From assembly GCF_004369205.1 (NCBI RefSeq), contig NZ_QFGA01000004.1, positions 248,001 to 312,000 of the forward strand: a DNA stretch of 64,000 bases. The letters run 5' to 3'. The translations under genes and the position numbers were made by a program. Position 1 is the first letter of the stretch. Every line of letters starts with the position of its first letter. Below, one piece after another: positions 22,610 to 31,218 of the stretch. The DNA comes from Pelotomaculum schinkii. GTDB taxonomy: Bacteria; Bacillota; Desulfotomaculia; Desulfotomaculales; Pelotomaculaceae. The notes under the pieces were generated by a model, which made no database searches, was not told the origin of the DNA, and saw nothing but the letters and a program-made list of their open reading frames with translations.

Positions 22610-25300
22610 TCAGGGGTATGATTTTCGTTTTTTCATAAAAAGTATTACCAGCAGAACGAGAATGGCACATATAAGCAGTGGCGGCTCATCAAGCGTTACG
22701 GTGGGGATTTGTTCATTGTTGTTTAGAATTCTCTCCTGCAAATCCAGCAGTTCCTGTTCCTGCTCCGGTGTCTCAACCACAATGAATGCTGTCTGGGGTG
22801 TCAAGATTCTTGCCCTGAAGCCGGCTCGAATCAGTTCCAAAGGGTTCGGTTTCCCGTTCAACAAATATCTTTGCTGCGCCGCATCAAGAAGAATAGCGTC
22901 CTTATACCGGTTGCCTGTTAAAGTAATGCTGTCCGATTCCATATCGCCCAGCACTAATTCGCATGCATCATTGTCCGATACATAGATTCCATTGAAGTCA
23001 AGGACTGGCTCTACAATAGGGTTCTTTAATCTGCTTCCCGCCTTGTTGTCTTCATAAGAATATGGTGTTAAAGTCAGGTCGTGATTCAAAGCATAATAGA
23101 AAGGACTTTCAGGGAATCTGTCGGACAAAGGATAAATATTTTCAGGGAAAACAGCTCCGGGCATATTATCGGATACGGCAATTATAACTGGGAAACTTTT
23201 GCTGCTTTCTTTACTTAAAATCATTCTTACCGCCCTATAAAAATTGAACCCGCATTCGGTTTTAAATTTTGCCTTCTTCATATCCGCAAGAGAATGGGAT
23301 TCAACTCTATGGGAAGCAAAAATCACTTCAGCCCGGGTGATTTTATTGGCCTTTGCATATTCTTCAATTTGCTCAATATGCCATGCTATGTCGCTGTTTT
23401 TTGAGCAGTCAATAACAAAGTGGTATTCGGGTGTTCTTTCAACACGCTTCAAACCGGCTTTTTGCAAAGGCGAAAGCAGGACCGCTCCTTCAACAGCTGT
23501 TTCTTTTTGCGCCACGTCTCCGCCCAGTGAAATAATATTGTTGTCCAAATTAATATTTAATGGATGATTGTGAAGAATTTCAAAGCCTGTCTGTCTTACC
23601 TCGTGTTCGTTGAATGGAAAGACACTGAGTTCCAAAGTATTCCTGCCTGTATAGTACAGCAGGCCCGGATCGCGGCGTGTGTTTACAATTTTCCGGTAAA
23701 TGAACATGGCGGCCCGGCGGTCGGCAAGAATACCCTCTTTTCTTTCTCCGAGTACATCAAGGTAATAGTCGCTGATATATGCGCCTTCCGGCAGTTTGAA
23801 GGTAGTAACATACTCTCCATTTCCCTCTCCTGTAGGATTTTCCAGTGTCAAATCAACCCATGACCTGTACACTCCTGTTTCCTCAGAAAACTCTGTTTTG
23901 CTTTTCACAGCTGCAAGCCGTACCCGGTTATTTACCATATCCGAATTGGAAAGACCGGCGTCAATTAGACTGTGCCCCGAGTCAAAAAACAGATTTTCAA
24001 GTGCCAGGATATTGTGCTGTGATATGACCTTCCCATCCAGAACAAAATTTGTGTAAAAGGCTGATATTATGGGTGTGTTTCCAGGGGCATAACCAGTTAT
24101 ACCCCTTGTTAAATCATAGCTGCCCTTCACGTTTTTTAATGTTCTATGAAGGCGTGCCAAATCAATCGTTTTGGCAACCTCAACACTGTTATGATCCAAA
24201 TACTGCACGGCAGCTTCAAAATTATCCTTATCGCTCCAGAATGTAGATATCATGCAGACGGGCAGGGTGATGATCCCGGCACAAAAGACAGCTATTATGC
24301 GAGGCGTTCCCCATGCCTTTGGCAGACCGGCCCATTCCTTGATTATATGCCAACCCTGCCAGATTGCAGCGAAGGCGGGCGCCAAAATGAAAATTCCCAA
24401 TCCGTAAAAAACGAGCCCTACTGCTCCCATGGGGAGAATCGGCAGGAAGACGATGAAAAAATACAGTATATATGTATAACAAACCGCCTTCAGATAAAAC
24501 ACCAAGAGCCTGAGCTTTTGGTCCTTTACTGCAGGAAGCAGCATTAGGAATCCGTTTAACGCTGCAATAATATAGAAGGCAGGGCTTGAAAAATCGCCGA
24601 ACATGCCGACGGAATCAGCACTGGACCAAAGGCCCGCTTTGCCCTGATTAATTGCCAGACCTCCCAATGGCAAGAGCAGCGATACAAAAGTTGTAATCAT
24701 ATAATACCTTTTGGTGGAAGGGCTGTTGCATGCACAGTCAGGATTTTCTCGCTTCCAAACAAGCAGCATTTTCACTGACAGCAGTGTTATTGTATAAACG
24801 CCTGCTATGATAGAGATCATAAGTATGGCGTTTAAATTGATGCCGTTTATAATATTCATCATTATAAACCAGATAAATGGAACTGCAATTAATCCAGCAT
24901 AACCGGCTGTATCATTACTCTTTTCAGCTGATGTTGTGTTAAACGCTGTGCCGTATATGCCATACAAGACAGGGATCATGCATAATACGATAAACACCAG
25001 CCGCGGGCTGACAAAACCTGTTCTGTTAAATAAATCTTCATTGAACAGCAGCATACATGCTGTAAACAACGCATAAACAGTTGAAATTGCTGTGAATACC
25101 CTTGTGTCCGTGGAGGATTCCCTGCGTTTTATGAGGGCGTAAATTGAAAATATTCCCATTAACAGCAGAGTTACGGTGCCCGAGAGCGCTATTGATTCAA
25201 TATTTAACTCTCCGGGCCTAAAGGTAAGGTAACCTAACAGCATCAGCTGAGGCAGTGTCACAAACAATAATATGTAAACGGGTTTAGTAACTGCTTTCAT
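22610..25300 (-). CDS. MSEP-CTERM-like sorting-domain protein, partner of exosortase K
   Basis: The 896-residue protein starts with about ten membrane helices (residues 1-370). A large extracytoplasmic part follows with a VIT (inter-alpha-trypsin)-like domain (about 465-590: SWVDLTLENPTGEGNGEYVT, LPEGAYISDYYL, RRDPGLLYYTGRN). A C-terminal tail has a short LDEPP motif, one hydrophobic helix (LLICAILVLLVILFM) and basic KKRKSYP. That tripartite tail is the exosortase signal; in the named family the motif is MSEP, here read LDEP. The gene overlaps xrtK and is its only visible substrate. ATG 25300 follows GGAAGTGA; TTG 25315 is also possible. Confidence 0.8.
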   Translation of the reverse strand: MKAVTKPVYILLFVTLPQLMLLGYLTFRPGELNIESIALSGTVTLLLMGIFSIYALIKRRESSTDTRVFTAISTVYALFTACMLLFNEDLFNRTGFVSPRLVFIVLCMIPVLYGIYGTAFNTTSAEKSNDTAGYAGLIAVPFIWFIMMNIINGINLNAILMISIIAGVYTITLLSVKMLLVWKRENPDCACNSPSTKRYYMITTFVSLLLPLGGLAINQGKAGLWSSADSVGMFGDFSSPAFYIIAALNGFLMLLPAVKDQKLRLLVFYLKAVCYTYILYFFIVFLPILPMGAVGLVFYGLGIFILAPAFAAIWQGWHIIKEWAGLPKAWGTPRIIAVFCAGIITLPVCMISTFWSDKDNFEAAVQYLDHNSVEVAKTIDLARLHRTLKNVKGSYDLTRGITGYAPGNTPIISAFYTNFVLDGKVISQHNILALENLFFDSGHSLIDAGLSNSDMVNNRVRLAAVKSKTEFSEETGVYRSWVDLTLENPTGEGNGEYVTTFKLPEGAYISDYYLDVLGERKEGILADRRAAMFIYRKIVNTRRDPGLLYYTGRNTLELSVFPFNEHEVRQTGFEILHNHPLNINLDNNIISLGGDVAQKETAVEGAVLLSPLQKAGLKRVERTPEYHFVIDCSKNSDIAWHIEQIEEYAKANKITRAEVIFASHRVESHSLADMKKAKFKTECGFNFYRAVRMILSKESSKSFPVIIAVSDNMPGAVFPENIYPLSDRFPESPFYYALNHDLTLTPYSYEDNKAGSRLKNPIVEPVLDFNGIYVSDNDACELVLGDMESDSITLTGNRYKDAILLDAAQQRYLLNGKPNPLELIRAGFRARILTPQTAFIVVETPEQEQELLDLQERILNNNEQIPTVTLDEPPLLICAILVLLVILFMKKRKSYP

Positions 25301-25805
25301 TATCATCACTTCCAATTAATTGATTGACTGCTATATAGCTTGCCGCCAGAGCTGCAAAATAAAGAGAAATGCCTATACCTGAATGCAGGAGTGCAAATTT
25401 CTCGTGGGTTACAAACGGTATCGAACCAACAATTCTGATACAGCTGATTAAGACCCCGGCTGCAGCAGCTCCGACAAGACATGTTATAAACCATAGCGCC
25501 TTGTGAAAGCCGTTAAAATGCTTTGCGAACATACAGGCATTCATTAAAAACATCAAAACAATAAAGTGATAACCCATACATTCCCGACCAATGTTGAATG
25601 TACAATCAATAGATGAATATCCAATCCCGTTTGTGTACACCAGCGGAATGTTGTAAAAAATCTCTGCCGCTTTTGCGTGAGGATAAAGTAATATCTTTAA
25701 GACAGCATCCTGTGTGGTTTTAAACCCATATATCAAATACAGACCAACCAGGACAGTAAGAAAATAAAAAAGAATATTCTGTACTTTATCTGTCATTGCC
25801 GTCAT
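25284..25805 (-). CDS. xrtK: exosortase K
   Basis: The 173-residue membrane protein carries the exosortase triad: Cys76 in GRECMGYHF, Arg124 in SCIRIVGSIPF and His141 in LLHSGIGISLYF. It has about five helices, as expected for the short XrtK type. Exosortases cleave C-terminal PEP-like sorting tails at the membrane and hand the protein on to a surface anchor; XrtK is dedicated to MSEP-CTERM proteins. The downstream gene overlaps by 16-32 bases and encodes such a protein. The ATG at 25796 may be the true start (CGGAG 10 bases before). It lies in an operon with a DUF2975 protein and XRE regulator. Confidence 0.88.
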   Translation of the reverse strand: MTAMTDKVQNILFYFLTVLVGLYLIYGFKTTQDAVLKILLYPHAKAAEIFYNIPLVYTNGIGYSSIDCTFNIGRECMGYHFIVLMFLMNACMFAKHFNGFHKALWFITCLVGAAAAGVLISCIRIVGSIPFVTHEKFALLHSGIGISLYFAALAASYIAVNQLIGSDDNESSY

Positions 25806-26013
25806 GCTCCGTATCCATGTATTCCAGAATATCGCCCGGTTGACACTTTAATGCCTTGCAGATTTCTTCCAGTGTGGAAAATCGAATTGCCCTTGCTTTG
25901 TTGTTTTTTAGAATTGATAAATTTGCAGGAGTGATGTTTACCAGTTCCGCAAGCTCTATCAGCCCAATTTTTCTTTTTGCCATCATTACGTCCAGATTAA
26001 CGATAATCGGCAC
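25786..26013 (-). CDS. XRE-family (YozG-like) transcriptional regulator
   Basis: The 75-residue protein is a lone Cro/CI HTH: VNLDVMMAKRKIGLIELAEL, VNITPANLSILKNNKARAIR, then LEEICKALKCQPGDILEYMD. This short type is often paired with a DUF2975 membrane protein, as here (13-base gap). GTG 26013 has AAGGAG 9 bases upstream. It overlaps xrtK by about 20 bases. It is the best candidate to bind the three phased repeats upstream of the operon. Confidence 0.88.
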   Translation of the reverse strand: MPIIVNLDVMMAKRKIGLIELAELVNITPANLSILKNNKARAIRFSTLEEICKALKCQPGDILEYMDTEHDGNDR

Positions 26014-26026
26014 TGTTCATCACTCC

Positions 26027-26479
26027 TTACACCGTTAAGTCATTTTCTTCTTTATACTGTACCGCCTGTTTGAACACATCTGCCAGAACCAGCGAGAACA
26101 AGCCCGCGATAGCAAAGATAATAACAATGATGGCTGTTGCCAGTGTAAACCAGAACAAGCATTTTGTTATGTATAAAGCTGAAATGACAAAAGAGGCAGC
26201 TGCCATTTTCCGCAGAGCGTCGACATTTTTCATGGTAAACGGGTCGGTATGCAAAAGCGTTTGAAAAATACATCTCAGCGTCCATAAAATATAGAGCGCT
26301 GCGATGCCTGACAACATTAGTACAGCTGTTAATTGCAGGCGGATGCCTTCAGCTATAAGGGCATGTGGAATCAGCTTGTAAATAATTACCGGAACAGATG
26401 CGCAAACCAGAATACCGCTGTAAAACATAAAATCCATTAGTATCTTGGTAAGGTGGTGTAGAGTTTTTTTATTTTGCAT
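26027..26479 (-). CDS. DUF2975 membrane protein
   Basis: The 150-residue protein has four hydrophobic segments (about 13-33, 47-66, 92-112, 115-135), with the DUF2975 pattern TDPFTMKNVDALRKMAAASF between helices 2 and 3. DUF2975 proteins are co-encoded with small XRE regulators and are thought to work with them as a membrane sensor pair. The start has GGGAGGT. It is the first gene of the exosortase K operon. Confidence 0.87.
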   Translation of the reverse strand: MQNKKTLHHLTKILMDFMFYSGILVCASVPVIIYKLIPHALIAEGIRLQLTAVLMLSGIAALYILWTLRCIFQTLLHTDPFTMKNVDALRKMAAASFVISALYITKCLFWFTLATAIIVIIFAIAGLFSLVLADVFKQAVQYKEENDLTV

Positions 26480-26512
26480 GAAAAAGACCTCCCGAGAACT
26501 TTATCAAGCAGC

Positions 26513-26541
26513 ATTATAGCACGATGGATTTTGAAATACAA
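26513..26541 (-). promoter_or_regulatory. promoter of the exosortase K operon
   Basis: On the minus strand a TATAAT -10 (26518-26513) lies 17 bases after TTGTAT (26541-26536), about 35 bases before the DUF2975 start. The -35 lies inside the first operator-like repeat. Confidence 0.7.
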
Positions 26542-26584
26542 TATATTTTTATTGATAAACAATAAATTTACATTGAAATTCAAT
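26530..26584. promoter_or_regulatory. three operator-like 13-bp repeats, 21-bp period
   Basis: TTTGAAATACAAT (26530-26542), ATTGATAAACAAT (26551-26563) and ATTGAAATTCAAT (26572-26584) each fit ATTG-N5-CAAT and start exactly 21 bases apart. They cover the -35 region and upstream sequence of the exosortase K operon. Two helical turns between starts place all three on one DNA face, as for cooperative repressor binding. Confidence 0.72.
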
Positions 26585-26767
26585 ATATAATGCGGGTCGA
26601 GTCTAGCGGTATAATTAGCTGCTTAATGCAGTTACGTCCTACCCGCGTAGTGATTGCTTATCCTGTGATAAAATAAAAGAGAATGGAAAAAGGAGGGCAT
26701 GCATTATGGAGCAACAAACAAAACCCCTGGGAGAATAGCCGGCTTGTTGATAGCCTGGGTAGATGAA
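26585..26767 (+). other. spacer with aborted reading frame
   Basis: AAAAAGGAGGG at about 26690 is a fine ribosome-binding site followed by ATG 26706, but the frame closes after 10 codons (MEQQTKPLGE). It may be the start of a lost gene or a leader peptide. Nothing else is seen. Confidence 0.35.
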
Positions 26768-27052
26768 TCAACCATTTATGGAATATATGGCTAAGGATGC
26801 TAATAGATTAGGAATCCCAAATAGAAACAAATTTGTAGACCAACGCATACGCTGTCTAAAATCTTGCTCATCGGAATAATTTGCTCTAACCCTATCTCCG
26901 CTGACTAATGCTCCAGAAAAAATAGCAGCTAATACCATTGGCACAACCCCAACCATTAGCAATCCGTTAACGACCATATTGGGGTTATCAAGAAATAAAG
27001 AGACAACCAGGCCTGAAATTGCAATAACTAAACCAATAATAAATGAACGCAT
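26768..27052 (-). CDS. DUF5316-like small membrane protein
   Basis: The 94-residue protein has helices at about 3-22, 28-50 and 75-92, with the conserved polar stretch SGALVSGDRVRANYSDEQD between helices 2 and 3, as in DUF5316 proteins of Bacilli and Clostridia. Function is unknown. I choose ATG 27052 because AAAGGAG and AGGTG precede it; ATG 27097 has no ribosome-binding site. Confidence 0.75.
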   Translation of the reverse strand: MRSFIIGLVIAISGLVVSLFLDNPNMVVNGLLMVGVVPMVLAAIFSGALVSGDRVRANYSDEQDFRQRMRWSTNLFLFGIPNLLASLAIYSING

Positions 27053-27401
27053 AAAATACACCTGCTCCTTTGAATTTTTTATTTCCAATATATTCATGTT
27101 GATTGATCTGTAAGTATGATTTCATCTAGTAATAATTTCCATATAAAATCGTGTCCTCCTTTTTTTATTTCAGGAATAAAAAATATGCGCACAAATTGCT
27201 ACAACTATAGATAACCAACTGAAAACTAGACCTTCAATTTAACAATGTCCGGCGATACTTATAATAATAATCTCAAATAATTCGTCTAATGCGATTTTAC
27301 GGCGTCAGGTTGACACTGTCAAATGCGTGGGCTTCGTTGACGATCCAGGCATGGAAGATATATAATACGGGACGATAGGAATTTTGAAAAGGAGAATAGC
27401 T
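27053..27401. other. intergenic region
   Basis: No gene is seen. A 13-bp palindrome TTGACACTGTCAA lies at 27310-27322, about 80 bases before the next start, and could be an operator. AAAAGGAGA at the right end is the Shine-Dalgarno of the next gene. Confidence 0.4.
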
Positions 27402-27752
27402 ATGATTACTCTAACCAATGAAGAATTGCAATACCTGGAAATTGATAGTTTCCTGCCCAAGATGTTTAACAGTTTTCACTTTAGCGGCAAAAGCCTCATG
27501 GGTTATGAAATGATTCTCAATGTAAAATCCCCCTTATCGGAAAGGCTAACTGAAGAGTATCACAATAATTCAGGTGAACCTCCTGTAATGATGAAAATGC
27601 TAAATACCCAATTTATAATCAAAAGCCTGGAAACAACACCAACCCGGAAGCTTATAGTGGAAACCACCGGCAAGGCGGATAGTTTACACGATCTGGTAGC
27701 AGCCGGTTTAAAAATTAATACTTCGGCGGAATCGAGAGATCCTTCTTTTTAG
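27402..27752 (+). CDS. hypothetical protein
   Basis: The 116-residue protein is not recognised. It is soluble, mixed alpha/beta by eye, with no Cys and no membrane segment: ITLTNEELQYLEIDSFLPKM, then FHFSGKSLMGYEMILN and a C-terminal SLHDLVAAGLKINTSA. ATG 27402 has GGAG 7 bases upstream; the in-frame TTG 27384 would include that site. It stands alone between a membrane-protein gene and the convergent glycosyltransferase operon. The 264 bases after it hold nothing recognisable. Confidence 0.6.
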   Translation: MITLTNEELQYLEIDSFLPKMFNSFHFSGKSLMGYEMILNVKSPLSERLTEEYHNNSGEPPVMMKMLNTQFIIKSLETTPTRKLIVETTGKADSLHDLVAAGLKINTSAESRDPSF

Positions 27753-28016
27753 GAGATCGTAGTGTCCTGCATTAACCGGTATTATTTATACGGTTACCCT
27801 CATATTGGCCCCCTAAAAGTATCCTACGAATTAACGCTGACACCGTTTGGTCTTTAACGGAAAAGAACCTGATATTTGGACTGGTTGGAAAGGCCCGATT
27901 TTTACCACCAGCCCTTTTTCTTTGATGATTCAATCATCCTGTCCATTGAAGCGACTTCAAAGCCCAAAAAAATATCATTGATATTGTCAGGCGCCTGTTG
28001 CCGGTATGTACTTTAG

Positions 28017-29630
28017 CTATGGCTCAGCAGCAAGGCGATATATAGTGAATCCCCCCAAATCACGATCCCGTTCCATGTGCCCTTGAATATATCTCGCCAA
28101 AAGCACTGGATGCAGTGAAGGATAATTCAACTGAGGGCCCAGGAAAACAGTGTCAATTTCCCGCCGGGAAATGGCTGCGATAACTTCTGATTCTCCGCTG
28201 CGGCCGAAAGCCGTGGCCAGCGGATAATCAAAAGAGGTGGGGTTTTTCAAGCCGGACACGAGGTAGTAGAACCCGGCATAAGGACTGAGGATAAATGCCC
28301 GTTCATTTAAAGCAACTTCTTCAGTAAAGCTTTGGGCAAAGCTGTGGATCTCTTTCAGCTTATCGCTATTAATTAAGACGCCGCGAAAATGAGGAAGGTT
28401 CGATATCTGATAGTCAGCGGTTGAAACCTTCACCAAGGGATTAATAAGCATAAAAGCCAGGCCGGTACCGAACCATAATACCGGTCCTGCTTGAATCAGA
28501 CGTATCCATCGCGTGGTCAGGTACGGTTTGGCCAGGAGCCAGGCATAAGTCAACCCGATCAGGAGTTCGGGAATCACAAAAGTCAAGTGTGTTCTGCTGG
28601 CGCGTGGGAATATCCCTAAGAAGGCGGCGCCGACAAAAAGAAACACTGTTGTTGTTAAATTCCGCTTATCATTACCGGGATGAAGCCAGGCTGCCAGAAG
28701 GGCGCCAAACGTTAGAAGTGGTAAAAGGAACGGCGCCAGCAGGTAAATCTTTTTCAAATTATCTAAGGACCCTATATTTCTAAGGAGATCCGCTAACTGG
28801 TTGAGCCCGTCGAGATAAGAGATTCTTCCCAGGCGGATATATGTCCCTTTGTTGAAAAATCCGTAATCAAGGAGTTTTTCGGTTCCGCCGCTGAACCAGA
28901 CCGGCAGGAAAACCAGCGCTGAGACTAAAAAAAATGCGGACAAAACGATAATAATATCAGCCGGCTTGCTCTGCCTCTTCGATCGTATGGAGCTGGAATT
29001 GAAGGTTAGCGTTAGTAAAAGCGCACCCAGAGCATAAATTCCAATATTTTGTTTCGATGCAAAACACAGCCCCGCGGCCAATTCGGCCGCAGCCAAAGCG
29101 CCTGTGGATTTGCCCTTGACGGCACGGTTTACCGCCTTTCCGCTTTTTGTCCACACTAGAGTGGCATAAAAGCATATGAGAAAGAAAAGATTTGCCAGGG
29201 GTTGGTAAACAGCAACCTCGGGCGGCGCATAGACTATCAGCGCCAGGACCAACAGGTATGGAAATCCCTGATTGAAGCCAAGCGCCTGGACGATTCGGCA
29301 AGATAAAAGAACAGTCAACACCAGACAGAGCGCCGTGATTCCTTTAACGACCAGGATCTCCGTACCGAATAAAGCGGTAAAGATAGCGGTCAGGTAGATC
29401 GAGAGGGGGGTGGCGCCAAAAAACACGTCGCGATAAAGGACCTCCCCCGATGTAACGCGGTGCGCCACCTGTAAAAACCAGCTTGCATCCGCCATATTGA
29501 AACCCTCGGTGATACTAAGACAAAAGCATAAGGCAAACAAGCTCAACCCGCTGAAAATCCAGAAACTTAACCTCACCTGAACCGGGTTGGTTTTTACCTG
29601 TAAGGGGCATTCTTCCTTGATACCGCTCAC
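28017..29630 (-). CDS. polytopic membrane glycosyltransferase (PMT/ArnT-like, GT-C)
   Basis: The 537-residue protein has about eleven membrane helices and a C-terminal soluble part (from about 410). The first extracytoplasmic loop carries an acidic site (NMADASWFLQVAHRV, near residue 45) where GT-C enzymes bind polyprenyl-phosphate sugar, and YRDVFFGATPLSIYL. Such enzymes move sugars from lipid carriers to outer acceptors. It is the last gene of a five-gene minus-strand operon and overlaps the methyltransferase by 4 bases. With a GT2 polyprenyl-phosphate-sugar-synthase-like gene in the operon, donor and acceptor steps are both present. Confidence 0.78.
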   Translation of the reverse strand: MSGIKEECPLQVKTNPVQVRLSFWIFSGLSLFALCFCLSITEGFNMADASWFLQVAHRVTSGEVLYRDVFFGATPLSIYLTAIFTALFGTEILVVKGITALCLVLTVLLSCRIVQALGFNQGFPYLLVLALIVYAPPEVAVYQPLANLFFLICFYATLVWTKSGKAVNRAVKGKSTGALAAAELAAGLCFASKQNIGIYALGALLLTLTFNSSSIRSKRQSKPADIIIVLSAFFLVSALVFLPVWFSGGTEKLLDYGFFNKGTYIRLGRISYLDGLNQLADLLRNIGSLDNLKKIYLLAPFLLPLLTFGALLAAWLHPGNDKRNLTTTVFLFVGAAFLGIFPRASRTHLTFVIPELLIGLTYAWLLAKPYLTTRWIRLIQAGPVLWFGTGLAFMLINPLVKVSTADYQISNLPHFRGVLINSDKLKEIHSFAQSFTEEVALNERAFILSPYAGFYYLVSGLKNPTSFDYPLATAFGRSGESEVIAAISRREIDTVFLGPQLNYPSLHPVLLARYIQGHMERDRDLGGFTIYRLAAEP

Positions 29631-30361
29631 GGCAGCTCGCCTCTGAAGAGCTGGAATGGTAAGAATGGACGCCAGATAACCACCCGTTCCAATGTACTTT
29701 CAAGCCTGGCCCCCCACGGCCTGTTCACCAAAAAAGGTGGAAAGAACCCAAAGCGAGTCATTTTAAGCCGGCGGAAACCGGCTTCCTTCATCGCATGGAA
29801 GACTGAAGACGGACGCATGCGCATAATGCCTTTGTCGCCCTGCCATGTCATCTCGGGTGTGACCAGGAGCTGGACGTAGTAAAGGAAGTTGTATGGATTT
29901 GGCTCGAGGAAAGATACGCGCCCCCCGTGTTTTAACAGGCGGGTTATAGCTTTGAAACACAGCGGCAGGCTATGAAGATGGTGAAGGACAAAAAAGCCTA
30001 CAACCGCGTCAAACTGCCCATCCAACGCAGGGGGATGATCGGCTATATCCGTGCAGTGCAAAGAAATATTATAGCGCCCGCCGTCAAATAAGCGCAGTTG
30101 TTCCAAGAGAAACGGTGAGAGATCGAGGCCTTCCACCTGCAAACCCCGCTGAGCCAAAAGGAGAGTGTACCGGCCCTTACCGCAACCGACCTCCAACAGC
30201 CGCTCGCCCGGCACAATGCCGGCAAAGCGCAGCAGTTCATCGACGTGGCGCCGCAGGTAAAGGGTTTCCTGCGGTACCATGTGAGGTTTTTTTGAATGCT
30301 CATAATAGCGCGTCTGCATCAGATTGTGCCTGTGTAATTCTTGCCGGTAATCTTGGTTCAA
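29627..30361 (-). CDS. class I SAM-dependent methyltransferase
   Basis: The 244-residue enzyme has the Rossmann methyltransferase motifs: LLEVGCGKGRYTLLLAQRG (motif I), VEGLDLSPFLLEQLR, and FDAVVGFFVLHHLHSLPLCF with GGRVSFLEPNPYN. The C-terminal part (RPSSVFHAMKEAGFRRL) fits small-molecule methyltransferases. I choose TTG 30361, after GGGAGGGG at good spacing; the open frame to 30487 lacks a site, and ATG 30319 is an alternative. It overlaps both neighbours, so the operon is tightly coupled. It probably methylates a sugar or lipid of the pathway. Confidence 0.8.
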   Translation of the reverse strand: MNQDYRQELHRHNLMQTRYYEHSKKPHMVPQETLYLRRHVDELLRFAGIVPGERLLEVGCGKGRYTLLLAQRGLQVEGLDLSPFLLEQLRLFDGGRYNISLHCTDIADHPPALDGQFDAVVGFFVLHHLHSLPLCFKAITRLLKHGGRVSFLEPNPYNFLYYVQLLVTPEMTWQGDKGIMRMRPSSVFHAMKEAGFRRLKMTRFGFFPPFLVNRPWGARLESTLERVVIWRPFLPFQLFRGELP

Positions 30362-31217
30362 GACTCTTTTCCCCTCCCAATGGATTTTCAACGGCGTGGA
30401 GAAAACGGACTCCGGTGTATGTTTTAACTGGAACCGGACTGACGAAATGCCCCGGAAAGGGTTTGCCGCTGTTCCATTTCCAGGCAAGAACCCGGGCAGC
30501 TGTGAGACAGCCGGTTCTCAGGCGCTTCCAGGAGCTATAGGCGGAGCCGCCGTCAGGACGGCGGGCCCGTACCACCGGAACAGAAGCCACGGACAGCCCG
30601 GTGCAGCCAATCATGGCCACTGCGAAAGGATGGGGCTCATTGATGGCCAGAAGGCGTTCACCCATTTGCCGGCTTATCACAAAAAACATGCCGGCGTCAG
30701 CGGGAACGCCGCACAAAAGGTGAAGTAGTCCCTTGAAAAGGCGGGAGGTGACCAGCCTCAACCTTGATTCATAGCGACCGCGCCTGCCGGCAAAAACGGC
30801 GTCGAACCCCTCCTTCATCTTGGACAGAAGGACAGGAATTGCCTCCGGCGGATCCTGCAGATCCGCATCCATCACTACCATAGCTTTACCCCTGGCAAAT
30901 CTCAGCCCGGTCAACGCTGCCCGGTGTTGACCGGTATTTTGTTCCAGGGCCAGCGCGGCTACCCGGGAATCATCCCGGGCCAGTTCCTCCAGGACGGCAA
31001 AGGAGCCTTCGGGGCAGGAGTCGTCCACGAAAATAATTTCATAACTGCTCCGTCCTGTTTCAAAAACTTTACGCAGGCGGCTATGAAGTTCGCGAAGTGT
31101 TTCCCGGTTCCGGTATACAGGAATAACAACGGTGACCTCCGGGTCTTGAAGAGCAGCTGCTGCAGGCGCTTCATCATTTGTCCTTCCCCGGAACGGTAAC
31201 TGAGTTTCATATGGCAT
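30300..31217 (-). CDS. GT2-family glycosyltransferase (dolichol-phosphate-mannose-synthase type)
   Basis: The 305-residue protein has the GT-A fold of polyprenyl-phosphate sugar synthases: VTVVIPVYRNRETLRELHSR (about 27-46), IIFVDDSCPEGSF, the metal-binding VVMDADLQDPPEAIPVL and later GRRGRYESR. No C-terminal membrane helices are seen, unlike many relatives. ATG 31217 has GGAGGT upstream and follows the epimerase stop by one base; the open frame to 31442 is an overlap artefact. It could make polyprenyl-phosphate-sugar for the GT-C enzyme in the same operon. Confidence 0.82.
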   Translation of the reverse strand: MPYETQLPFRGRTNDEAPAAAALQDPEVTVVIPVYRNRETLRELHSRLRKVFETGRSSYEIIFVDDSCPEGSFAVLEELARDDSRVAALALEQNTGQHRAALTGLRFARGKAMVVMDADLQDPPEAIPVLLSKMKEGFDAVFAGRRGRYESRLRLVTSRLFKGLLHLLCGVPADAGMFFVISRQMGERLLAINEPHPFAVAMIGCTGLSVASVPVVRARRPDGGSAYSSWKRLRTGCLTAARVLAWKWNSGKPFPGHFVSPVPVKTYTGVRFLHAVENPLGGEKSLEPRLPARITQAQSDADALL

Positions 31218-31218
31218 T

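Noticed and set aside
28957-29301. Minus-strand Cys-rich frame inside the GT-C gene
   Set aside because: It lies wholly within the real membrane-protein frame and has no ribosome-binding site.
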